A stretch of DNA of 17,907 nucleotides from Bacteroidales bacterium. Its GTDB lineage: Bacteria; Bacteroidota; Bacteroidia; Bacteroidales; Muribaculaceae. Made by a program: the position numbers and the translations under genes. Below, one piece after another: positions 8,235 through 15,431 of the stretch. Position 1 is the first letter of the stretch, and each line of letters opens with the position of its first letter. The stretch lies in the NCBI GenBank assembly GCA_900770215.1, contig CAAGJW010000015.1:1-17907 (forward strand), in the 5' to 3' direction. The notes beneath the pieces are model-generated. The model did no database searches. It saw nothing but the letters and a program-made list of their open reading frames with translations, and was not told the origin of the DNA.

Positions 8235-8279
8235 GAAGGCAATGGGGCCTTGCCATGTGGCTCGCTCCCCATTACCTTC
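8235..8279 (-). terminator. Long intercistronic hairpin, possible partial terminator
   Basis: GAAGGCAATGGGG (8235-8247) and CCCCATTACCTTC (8267-8279) pair over 13 positions with one mismatch. On the minus strand the hairpin is followed by TTTACTTTT, a broken U tract. It lies in the 98-base gap between the first and second operon genes. No TAnnTTTG promoter is evident after it, so read-through, possibly reduced, is the simplest way to express the second gene. Confidence 0.45.
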
Positions 8280-8293
8280 AAGGTTAGAATCGG

Positions 8294-11200
8294 TTACTTT
8301 TTCATGTAGCGCAGTGCTTGCACGGTGTTGCCTTGGGCCACGCGCACAATGTAGATACCTCTGTCGAGGCTGTCGAGCACTTGAGCGCCCTTGCCGGCGG
8401 CTACCATGCGGCCGTCGATGGTGTAGACTTGCACGTCGTCGTAGTCGTTGATCACGGTCACGGTCTTCACGCCCGATGCCGAGCCAATGTTGTTGAACGT
8501 GAAGTCGTCGTAGAAGGCTTCCATCACGCCCTCGGCCTCGGTGGTGTGGCGCAGTGCCACATAGATGGTCTTGCCTGCAAAGCTGCTCAGGTCGGCCGTG
8601 TAGTGCTGCCATGCGTTGGGCTCAAGGTAGGGCACTTCCTGGTTGGCAAGCGCCGTCTGGTTGAACGATGCCGTCGAGGCGTTGTCGGTGGTGCTCACGA
8701 GCACCGTCACGTGGTTCATGCCCGAGGGCAGCACGCTGTTGGTCTGCTCCAGGTTGCGCACATAGAAGTCAAATGTGGTACCCTCGGTGGCATTGATGGG
8801 CTTGCTGATGAGCCAGTCGTCGGCAGTGCCCGAGACCGGGGTGCCGGTGAGCAGCACGCCCACACCGTCGTGGGCCGTCGTGAGCGGGTTGTTGAGCCAT
8901 GCCTGGGTGAAGGCATACTTCTCGCCGTTTTTCTCGGTCGAGGTCAGGTAGTAGGTAAACGACTCGTTGGCCGTGTTGTCGGCATCGATCATCGTGAAGT
9001 CGTCCTTCCACGAGTAGTCGAGCTTGTTGTCCTCAAAGCCGTAGTACAGCTGGTTCTCGGCCAGTGCAGTGCCGCTCACGGGCAGTGCCACCTGGTAGCC
9101 CGACTCGAAGGTCACGGTCATGGCGTCGGTGAGCGTGGTTGCCGAGCTCAGTGCGTCAAATTGCAGGCTGAAGTTCTTGGACTCGCCCGAGGCGATCTCG
9201 TCGCCGGCTGCCAGCGTGCTGGTGAAGTTGGGGTTGGAGAAGGTCACGCTCTTTATCTTGAGTGCACGGGTGCCCTTGTTGAGCAGGGTGAACACCTCGC
9301 CCGAGTTGCGCGACTTGTTGTAGTTCACCTTGCCAGCGTTCCACACCGTCTGGTTGAAGGTGGCCTTGTCGGCTTGCGACACCTCGAGCTCGAAGTGGGC
9401 CACGCTTGTGCCGCCATCCTTGTAGTAGTTGTCAAACGTCTTGTGCACCCAGCGGAACTGCACCGTCTTGCCGGCATAGGCGGCAAGGTTCACTTGCTCG
9501 CTCTTCCAGTAGGCAGCGTCGTCGCCCGTCTCCGAGATTGAGGTGAGGTCTTTCCACTGGCCGTCGGCATAGATCTGGAAGTAGCCTGCGCTGATACCGT
9601 TGTTGGGCTCAACATTCTGCTTCTTCTTGCTGTCGCTGGGGTCGACTTGGGCATCGCTGGGATGCACGTTGGTCCACACCCACGAGGCCATGATGACCTT
9701 GTCGGCTGGCAGGGTGAACTCTTGTGTAGTCACCGAGTTCTCCTCGTTCTTGCCGCCCAGGTAGCCCGAAGTGAGAGCATTGGAGGTGACGGCGCCGAAC
9801 TTGTAGGGATAGTAGCTGTTGATATACCAGTTGCGGTTGTAGGAAGCTGCCGGGGTGAGGGTCCAGCCGGTGGGTATGTTGCCGCTGGTGAAGTCTTGTA
9901 CATAGGGGTAGTCCTTGACCGAGGCATCGGGCTGGGTGGTGAAATGCCACACGGGCACGTCGGTTGCCGAGCCCACGCTGTTGTAGGGCACTACTTTCCA
10001 CTTGTAGGTGGTGGAGTAGTCGGCTGCGGGCACGGTGTAGCTCATCTTGTCGCCCAGGTCGAGATTGCTTATCAGGTCGTCGGCAGCATCGTTGCTGCCC
10101 ACATAGAGGCGGTAGCCCTCGGCAAACTGGGCGGGGCCCCACGAGAGGGTGATGTTTTTGGGCAGCACCTGGGTGGCGCTGTCGGCAGGTGTGATGAGGG
10201 TGGCTGCGCCTGGTACACCGTCGGCACCATACACGTTGGGCAGCAGCACGCGGTCGACATAGATGTCGGCAAACTCGCCGGCGCCCGTCTCCGAGTCATA
10301 TTCCACAGCTGTGTTCACAAAGCGCACATAGGAGCTGTCGGTGCCGGTGCCCAGGTCTACGCTCACGTTGTCCATGTCGGTCATGCCGCCGCGGGTGTAG
10401 TCGTAGGTCCACTTGGTGGTCCACTTCTTGCCGCCGTCGTAGGAAACGTCGACCTTGAAGTCGTTGGTCTGATAGGTAGTGCCGTCCTCGCTGGTGAAGT
10501 TGTTCAGGTAGGTGAAGATGAGCTTGCCACCCTTGGTGAGGTCGAGCCGCGGCGACACCAGGTAGGCATCGCTGTAGCTTGCTGTGCCATAGGCCGAGCC
10601 GTCGCCCTCGAGGGCGCGCGCGTTCTTGCTCCAGCCGTTGTTTTTCCACCCGGCGGGCGGGAAGTAGTCGTTGAAGCTTTCCAGCTGGTAGCCTTCGGGT
10701 ATCACCATCTTCTCGGCGCTCAAAGCCACTGTCACGTCGCCACCGTTGGTGTGCACCACGACATCGCCCTTCACAGGCGAGGTGAGCGAGGCGGTGTAGG
10801 CAAGCTGGAAGCTTGCGCTTTCATATTTGTCCAGGTTCACGCTCTGGTAGTTCCAGGTTGTGGTCACGCCTTGCGGCAGGTCGACGCCTGTCACTTTCAA
10901 GCCGCTGGTTCCCTGATTGGTGAGGGTGAACAGGGTCGTGTAGAATTTCTCGCCTATGTACATGGCGGGGAACTTGTAGGAGTTGTTGGAGAGCACGGGC
11001 ACGGGCTGTGTGGGCGGCGTGAACTGCTTCACTGTCACGTTGTCGATATAGGCAATGTTGGCAATGGGGTTGAGCATCTTGTACACAAAGGCCAGCTTCA
11101 CTTTCTTGCCCTTGAAGTAGCTCAGGTCGATCTCTGAGGTGTGCGGGTCCCATGTGGTGATGGGGTAGGTGAGCACACCGCTCTCCTTGAGCAGGTTCTG

Positions 11201-11656
11201 GTCTTGTATCGAGAATACGGTGATGGCATTGGCCATGTCGTCGTTCTCGACCACACGCACCTGCAGGTCATACTTTGAGTTGTCCATAGAGGCCATGGGG
11301 CCCACCTTCCAGTCAAACTTGAGCTGGTAGGTGTTGTCGAGGTTGAGCTCGGGCGAGAGCAGTATCTCCTCGCGCGGGCCCTTGCCGTCGGTCGAGGTGT
11401 CGAAGAGGGCACCGTCGCACGCGGCTGCATGCTTGCTGCCGTCGACCACGCCTTTCTCGTAGTAGGTGTTGCACCACTTATAGGACATGTTGGTGCCCGT
11501 GTAGCTGTCGATGGTTGTCCACCCGCTGCCCTTGGTGACCGGGCGCGAGTAGCTATCGGTGCTACTGGTTTCGAAATCCTCGTCGAGCAACGTCTGTGCC
11601 TGCACTCCTGTGGCGAATAGCGACAGCAGGGCTAATGACAAGTAAAACTTTTTCAT
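8294..11656 (-). CDS. Large secreted protein with four cleaved-adhesin-type modules, first gene of the operon
   Basis: This 1120-residue protein starts at 11656 (MKKFYLSLALL), giving a signal peptide of about 20 residues ending VQA. A 24-residue upstream extension in the same frame would hide it and overlap the promoter. Modules in order: adhesin-type 1 (about 26-210, opening LLDEDFET, with EEILLSPEL and AYIDNVTV); a HYDIN/choice-of-anchor-D-like domain (224-314); adhesin-type 2 (325-475, with DAYLVSPRLDL); an Fn3-like domain (about 488-573, LSWGPAQFAEGYRLYVG and WHFTT); adhesin-type 3 (584-760, with YAGKTVQFRWVHK); another anchor-D-like domain (766-866); adhesin-type 4 (872-1057, with ADDWLISKP, FAGKTIYVALRH and FYDDFTF); and a tail (about 1074-1120) with VYTIDGRMV and RGIYIVRVAQ. 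No catalytic residues are recognised. A good promoter precedes it. It is probably an extracellular or surface binding protein. Confidence 0.85.
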   Translation of the reverse strand: MKKFYLSLALLSLFATGVQAQTLLDEDFETSSTDSYSRPVTKGSGWTTIDSYTGTNMSYKWCNTYYEKGVVDGSKHAAACDGALFDTSTDGKGPREEILLSPELNLDNTYQLKFDWKVGPMASMDNSKYDLQVRVVENDDMANAITVFSIQDQNLLKESGVLTYPITTWDPHTSEIDLSYFKGKKVKLAFVYKMLNPIANIAYIDNVTVKQFTPPTQPVPVLSNNSYKFPAMYIGEKFYTTLFTLTNQGTSGLKVTGVDLPQGVTTTWNYQSVNLDKYESASFQLAYTASLTSPVKGDVVVHTNGGDVTVALSAEKMVIPEGYQLESFNDYFPPAGWKNNGWSKNARALEGDGSAYGTASYSDAYLVSPRLDLTKGGKLIFTYLNNFTSEDGTTYQTNDFKVDVSYDGGKKWTTKWTYDYTRGGMTDMDNVSVDLGTGTDSSYVRFVNTAVEYDSETGAGEFADIYVDRVLLPNVYGADGVPGAATLITPADSATQVLPKNITLSWGPAQFAEGYRLYVGSNDAADDLISNLDLGDKMSYTVPAADYSTTYKWKVVPYNSVGSATDVPVWHFTTQPDASVKDYPYVQDFTSGNIPTGWTLTPAASYNRNWYINSYYPYKFGAVTSNALTSGYLGGKNEENSVTTQEFTLPADKVIMASWVWTNVHPSDAQVDPSDSKKKQNVEPNNGISAGYFQIYADGQWKDLTSISETGDDAAYWKSEQVNLAAYAGKTVQFRWVHKTFDNYYKDGGTSVAHFELEVSQADKATFNQTVWNAGKVNYNKSRNSGEVFTLLNKGTRALKIKSVTFSNPNFTSTLAAGDEIASGESKNFSLQFDALSSATTLTDAMTVTFESGYQVALPVSGTALAENQLYYGFEDNKLDYSWKDDFTMIDADNTANESFTYYLTSTEKNGEKYAFTQAWLNNPLTTAHDGVGVLLTGTPVSGTADDWLISKPINATEGTTFDFYVRNLEQTNSVLPSGMNHVTVLVSTTDNASTASFNQTALANQEVPYLEPNAWQHYTADLSSFAGKTIYVALRHTTEAEGVMEAFYDDFTFNNIGSASGVKTVTVINDYDDVQVYTIDGRMVAAGKGAQVLDSLDRGIYIVRVAQGNTVQALRYMKK

Positions 11657-11698
11657 ACAGTAATTTTTAAAAATAAATAATTTGTAACAATCAGTTTG

Positions 11699-11729
11699 CA
11701 AATTTAATAAATTGATATTCTCTTGCAAA
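11699..11729 (-). promoter_or_regulatory. Bacteroidetes-type promoter of the secreted-protein operon
   Basis: On the minus strand TTTG (11729-11726) is followed by exactly 19 bases and then TAAATTTG (11706-11699), matching the Bacteroidetes -33 TTTG and -7 TAnnTTTG consensus. Transcription would begin near 11692, giving a leader of roughly 35 AT-rich bases before the ATG at 11656. Confidence 0.75.
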
Positions 11730-11837
11730 GAAATGTTTTGATTTTTCGGCGCTTTGTGTTTATTTGGAACATTTTTTAGGATTTTCTGTTAGAAATGCAT
11801 ACCGGAAATGGTAGGCACGATGGCCTGCATCCCTGTA

Positions 11838-11869
11838 TTTCCATAAGTGGTACAATTGTTGTAATTTTG
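11838..11869 (+). promoter_or_regulatory. Bacteroidetes-type promoter of surE
   Basis: TAATTTTG at 11862-11869 matches the -7 consensus perfectly. TTTC at 11838-11841, 20 bases upstream, is a one-mismatch -33 element. The leader to the ATG at 11897 would be about 20 bases. Dyads overlap or precede the -33: GGAAAT (11804-11809) with ATTTCC (11837-11842), and AGGC (11813-11816) with GCCT (11823-11826). A regulatory role for them is speculative. Confidence 0.6.
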
Positions 11870-11896
11870 TAGGCAATAATAATAACGTGTGACTTT

Positions 11897-12670
11897 ATGA
11901 AGGAGAAAAGACCTCTTATTCTCGTCAGCAACGACGACGGTTATAGTTTCAACGGCATCCACACCCTGATCGATGTGGCCCGTGAGTTTGGCGACGTGGT
12001 GGTGTCGGCCCCCACCCAGTTTCAGAGCGGCAAGGGCAGCGCCGTCACCATCACCGTGCCCCTGCGTGCCACGCTGCACGTCGACGAGCCCGGCCTCAAG
12101 GTGTGGCTGGTCGACGGCACCCCGGCCGACTGCTGCAAGCTGGCGCTCGACCAGCTGCTCGACGGCCGCGTGCCCGACCTGGTGCTCTCGGGCATCAATC
12201 ACGGCGCCAATCTGGGCGTGGCCTCGCTCAACAGCGGCACCATGGGCGTGATATTTGAGGGCTGCGTGCACGGCATCGAGAGCGTGGCTTTCTCCTACGG
12301 CAACTACAGCTATGATGCCGATATGACTGCGCTTGCACCCATCTTGCGTGACGTGATAGCCCGCGTGCTCGACCAGGGGCTGCCCCGCGGCGTGTGCCTG
12401 AATGTGAACATCCCCTACGACAAAGGCCCGCTCAAGGGCTACAAGGTGACCTCGACCTGCATGGGCCGCTGGGTGCACGAGTTTGAGCGCCGCACCGACC
12501 CTCACGGGCATGACTACTACTGGATGACAGGCGACTATGCCCCGCACTACCCGGCCGACGAGGCTACCGACCTCTACAATTTCAACAACGGCTGGATCAC
12601 TGTTACCCCCTGCCATGTCGACCAGACCGACTACGAGGCTATGCCTGCTGTTGAGCAGTTGCTGAAATAA
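11897..12670 (+). CDS. surE: 5'/3'-nucleotidase SurE
   Basis: This 257-residue protein has the normal length for SurE, the cytoplasmic metal-dependent phosphatase that releases phosphate from nucleoside monophosphates. The family signatures are all present: LVSNDDG near the N-terminus with the metal-binding pair D13-D14, the flexible SGKGSAVT segment with S44, GTPADC (74-79), and LSGINHGANLG (97-107) with N101 as the fourth metal ligand. The usual 'SGTVGAAMEG' appears as SGTMGVIFEG. The start at 11897 follows a good -7 element and gives the standard N-terminus MKEKRPLILVSNDDG. It is divergent from the secreted-protein operon and is followed after 89 bases by gltX, which has its own probable promoter. 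Confidence 0.95.
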   Translation: MKEKRPLILVSNDDGYSFNGIHTLIDVAREFGDVVVSAPTQFQSGKGSAVTITVPLRATLHVDEPGLKVWLVDGTPADCCKLALDQLLDGRVPDLVLSGINHGANLGVASLNSGTMGVIFEGCVHGIESVAFSYGNYSYDADMTALAPILRDVIARVLDQGLPRGVCLNVNIPYDKGPLKGYKVTSTCMGRWVHEFERRTDPHGHDYYWMTGDYAPHYPADEATDLYNFNNGWITVTPCHVDQTDYEAMPAVEQLLK

Positions 12671-12686
12671 ATTGTGCCGTAATTCA

Positions 12687-12717
12687 TGTGAATTTATTAT
12701 AAAAGTTACTAACTTTG
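12687..12717 (+). promoter_or_regulatory. Probable promoter of gltX
   Basis: TAACTTTG at 12710-12717 is a perfect -7 match. The -33 position, 19 bases upstream, holds TGTG (12687-12690), a poor match to TTTG. The leader to the ATG at 12760 would be about 35 AT-rich bases. The promoter is likely but weaker than the operon promoter. Confidence 0.5.
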
Positions 12718-12759
12718 CAAATTATTTAGAAAAACAACTATTATACACATATTAAATAT

Positions 12760-14298
12760 ATGGCAGAAAGAAAAGTAAGAGTGCGCTTTGCACCGTCGCC
12801 CACAGGACCGTTGCACATAGGCGGTGTGCGCACTGCGCTTTACAACTATCTCTTTGCACGCCAGCATGGCGGAACCATGATACTGCGCATCGAGGACACC
12901 GACAGCAACCGCTTTGTGCCCGGTGCCGAAGACTACATCAACGAGGCTCTCGACTGGCTGGGCATAGGCATCGATGAGGGCGTGCGCCAGGGTGGCAACT
13001 ACGGCCCCTACAGGCAGAGCGAGCGCCGCGACATCTACCATGCCTATGTGAAGCAGCTGCTCGACAGCGGCAAGGCCTACATTGCCTTCGACACGCCTCA
13101 GGAGCTGGAGCAGAAGCGCAAAGACATCAAAAACTTCCAGTACGACGCCTCGACCCGCATGACCATGCGCAACTCCCTGAGCCTGCCTGCCGAGCAGGTG
13201 AAAGCGCTCGTCGACGGCGGTGAGAACTATGTGGTGCGCTTCAAGGTCGAGCCAGGCCGCGATGTCGTGGTGCACGACTTGCTGCGTGGCAACGTGACCA
13301 TCAACTCGTCGATTCTCGACGACAAGGTACTCTACAAGAAGGCCGACGACCTGCCTACCTATCACCTGGCCAACATCGTCGACGACCACCTCATGCAGGT
13401 GAGCCATGTCATACGCGGCGAGGAGTGGCTGCCCAGCGCTCCGCTCCACGTGCTGCTCTACGAGGCTCTGGGTTGGGCCGACACCATGCCTGCCTTTGTG
13501 CACCTGCCGTTGCTGCTCAAGCCCGACGGCAAGGGCAAGCTCAGCAAGCGCGACGGCGACCGCCTGGGCTTCCCGGTGTTTCCTCTCGACTGGACCGACC
13601 CGGCCACCGGCGAGGTCTCGAGCGGGTACCGCGAGGCTGGCTATCTGCCGCAAGCCGTGGTCAACTTCCTGGCGCTGCTGGGCTGGAACCCCGGCGACGA
13701 TCGCGAGTTTATGACCATGGACGAGCTCACGCGCGACTTCTCCTTTGAGCACTGCTCCAAGAGCGGTGCCAAGTTTGACTTTGAAAAAGCCAAGTGGTTC
13801 AACCACGAGTATCTCCTGCACACCCCCGATGCCGAGCTGGCACGCGACTTCAAGCCCTTGCTGGCCAAGCATGTCGACGTGGCCCGCTACAGCGACGACT
13901 ATATCGTCGAGGCCGTGGCAAGTGTGAAAAACCGCATCAACTTCCTCAAGGACCTGTGGCCCAATGCCCACTTCTACTTTGAGGCCCCCGTCGAGTACAA
14001 CGCCAAGGACGTGCGCAAGCGCTGGAAGGAGGACACCCCCGAGCGCTTGACCGAGCTCATCGCGATACTTGAGAAACAGAACTTCGACGACGTGGCAAGC
14101 ACCGAGCAGGCCGTGATGGACTGGATCGACAGCAACGGCTACCACAAGGGCAACCTCATGAACGCTATGCGCCTCACCGTGGTGGGCGAGTGCAAGGGCC
14201 CCGGCATGTTCGACATCACCAAGATACTGGGCAAGCAAGAAACAATAGCGCGCATCAAGCGTGGCATCGACACCATCAAGCCCGAGGCCGCCCAATGA
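12760..14298 (+). CDS. gltX: Glutamyl-tRNA synthetase
   Basis: This 512-residue class I aminoacyl-tRNA synthetase charges tRNA-Glu with glutamate in the cytoplasm, and its length is normal for Bacteroidetes. The HIGH-type signature is seen in APSPTGPLHIGG (HIGG at 19-22) and the KMSKS-type loop is KLSKR (260-264). The N-terminal catalytic domain also has LRIEDTDSNR and YRQSERRDIY, typical of GluRS. The alpha-helical anticodon-binding part fills the C-terminal third. The start gives MAERKVRVRFAPSP, the usual N-terminus. Bacteroidetes usually have a separate GlnRS, so a discriminating enzyme is expected, but the sequence alone does not show this. The TGA stop overlaps the start of the next gene in an ATGA. 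Confidence 0.97.
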   Translation: MAERKVRVRFAPSPTGPLHIGGVRTALYNYLFARQHGGTMILRIEDTDSNRFVPGAEDYINEALDWLGIGIDEGVRQGGNYGPYRQSERRDIYHAYVKQLLDSGKAYIAFDTPQELEQKRKDIKNFQYDASTRMTMRNSLSLPAEQVKALVDGGENYVVRFKVEPGRDVVVHDLLRGNVTINSSILDDKVLYKKADDLPTYHLANIVDDHLMQVSHVIRGEEWLPSAPLHVLLYEALGWADTMPAFVHLPLLLKPDGKGKLSKRDGDRLGFPVFPLDWTDPATGEVSSGYREAGYLPQAVVNFLALLGWNPGDDREFMTMDELTRDFSFEHCSKSGAKFDFEKAKWFNHEYLLHTPDAELARDFKPLLAKHVDVARYSDDYIVEAVASVKNRINFLKDLWPNAHFYFEAPVEYNAKDVRKRWKEDTPERLTELIAILEKQNFDDVASTEQAVMDWIDSNGYHKGNLMNAMRLTVVGECKGPGMFDITKILGKQETIARIKRGIDTIKPEAAQ

Positions 14299-15395
14299 TG
14301 AGACGCTGTGCACTCACATTGCTCGCGCTCCTGCTGGCTGCTTCGGCTGTTGTGGCACAGCAGCTGGTGTGGAGTGTCGACTTCAACTCCCTCTTCAACA
14401 ACCGCGAGGGGGGCGATGAGGCTCGGCCCGACCAGACTTTTCTCTTCACCCGCATCAGTCCTGAGCTGGGCGTGATGCTGGGCAGTGATTCAAGCAACGT
14501 GCACCTGCTCAAGGGCGGTGTCACCTGGTTTCAGCCGCTCAACGACAATCTCGACGGCTACAAGGTGCTGCCGGTCATGTACTACCAGTACCGCCATGCC
14601 AGCGCCCGCGACTGCTGGCACGTGACCGTGGGGCAGTTTCCCCGAACCCAGCTCATGGAGCGCGCCCCGCGCTACTTGTGGAGCGACTCGATGGCCTATC
14701 ACCAGCCCAACGTGCGCGGTGCCTTGGTACAGTATGAGCGCGGTGCAAGTTACGCCGAGCTCTATCTCGACTGGCGCCAGATGCAAAGTGTGTCGCGCCG
14801 CGAGGCCTTCAATGTGGTGGTCGACGGCAAGTGGAGCCTGTGGAACCGTGGCGAGCGGCGCCTGTGGCTGGGAGGCTACTTCCAGTACAACCACCTGGCC
14901 AAGCGCAAAAACGCCCCCGAGGGCGAGGGCGTGAACGACGATGTGACCATCAATCCCATGCTTGGGCTCGACATGGGCCACTGGCGTGTGCCTGTGCACT
15001 TCAAGGCTGGCGCAATCATCAACCGCGAGCGTGCCCGCATCGACGACAAGTGGCACACGCCGTGCGGCTTTGTGGCTGGCGTGAACGCGCGCTGGCGCTT
15101 TCTCGAGGCCGAGGAAAACGTGTGGGCAGGCCGAGACCTATTCCCGCTCTATCCCCGCTTTGGCAGCCAGCTCAACCTGGGCGACACCTACTACCGCGAC
15201 AAGTGCTACAGCCGCACCGACCTCACAGCCCACATCGTGCAGAACGACTTTGTCGACCTCAACACCTCGTTCACCCTCCACTACACCAACAAGACCACGG
15301 GTTTCTGGCAGCAGCTTTCCTGCCGCATCTATATCGACAACTTGCTGTGGGGCAACCGCCGCTCGAGGCAGCGCCGGCTCACCAGCACATATTAA
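14295..15395 (+). CDS. Signal-peptide-bearing envelope protein of unknown function, probably outer membrane
   Basis: This 366-residue protein starts at 14295, overlapping the gltX stop by four bases (ATGA). A second ATG at 14298 is equally possible. The first about 21 residues are a clear signal peptide (MMRR, a Leu/Ala core, AVVA before Gln-Gln). The mature part is rich in Tyr, Trp, Phe and alternating polar/hydrophobic strands, as in outer-membrane beta-barrels or porin-like proteins. Examples are LWLGGYFQYNHLA, WRVPVHFKAGAII and DLNTSFTLHYTNKT. I do not recognise a named family. It resembles, from memory, a widespread unnamed Bacteroidales protein with a 'G.FPR..LM' motif, seen here as GQFPRTQLM. 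Its position between gltX and waaA, with tight coupling to gltX, suggests a housekeeping envelope role, but the function is unknown. Confidence 0.8.
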   Translation: MMRRCALTLLALLLAASAVVAQQLVWSVDFNSLFNNREGGDEARPDQTFLFTRISPELGVMLGSDSSNVHLLKGGVTWFQPLNDNLDGYKVLPVMYYQYRHASARDCWHVTVGQFPRTQLMERAPRYLWSDSMAYHQPNVRGALVQYERGASYAELYLDWRQMQSVSRREAFNVVVDGKWSLWNRGERRLWLGGYFQYNHLAKRKNAPEGEGVNDDVTINPMLGLDMGHWRVPVHFKAGAIINRERARIDDKWHTPCGFVAGVNARWRFLEAEENVWAGRDLFPLYPRFGSQLNLGDTYYRDKCYSRTDLTAHIVQNDFVDLNTSFTLHYTNKTTGFWQQLSCRIYIDNLLWGNRRSRQRRLTSTY

Positions 15396-15431
15396 AAATT
15401 TTTTTTGATCACGACCAGAACAAAACGCGTT

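Noticed and set aside
8196..8612. N-terminal extension of the 820-residue protein to 8612
   Set aside because: The added 139 residues are Arg/His-rich, overlap the preceding gene, and would hide a good signal peptide starting at 8195.
11690..11735. Possible invertible promoter, because TTTGCAAA and TTGCAAAG occur near the operon promoter
   Set aside because: TTTGCAAA is a short self-palindrome and the other copy is in direct orientation. No flanking inverted repeats or nearby invertase gene are seen.
11789..12616. Minus-strand open frame of 275 codons opposite surE
   Set aside because: It is a shadow of surE, and its C-terminal part runs into AT-rich promoter DNA.
12709..14313. Minus-strand open frame of 534 codons covering all of gltX
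   Set aside because: gltX is certain from its HIGH and KMSKS-type motifs. The antisense frame shows no domain and arises from codon bias.
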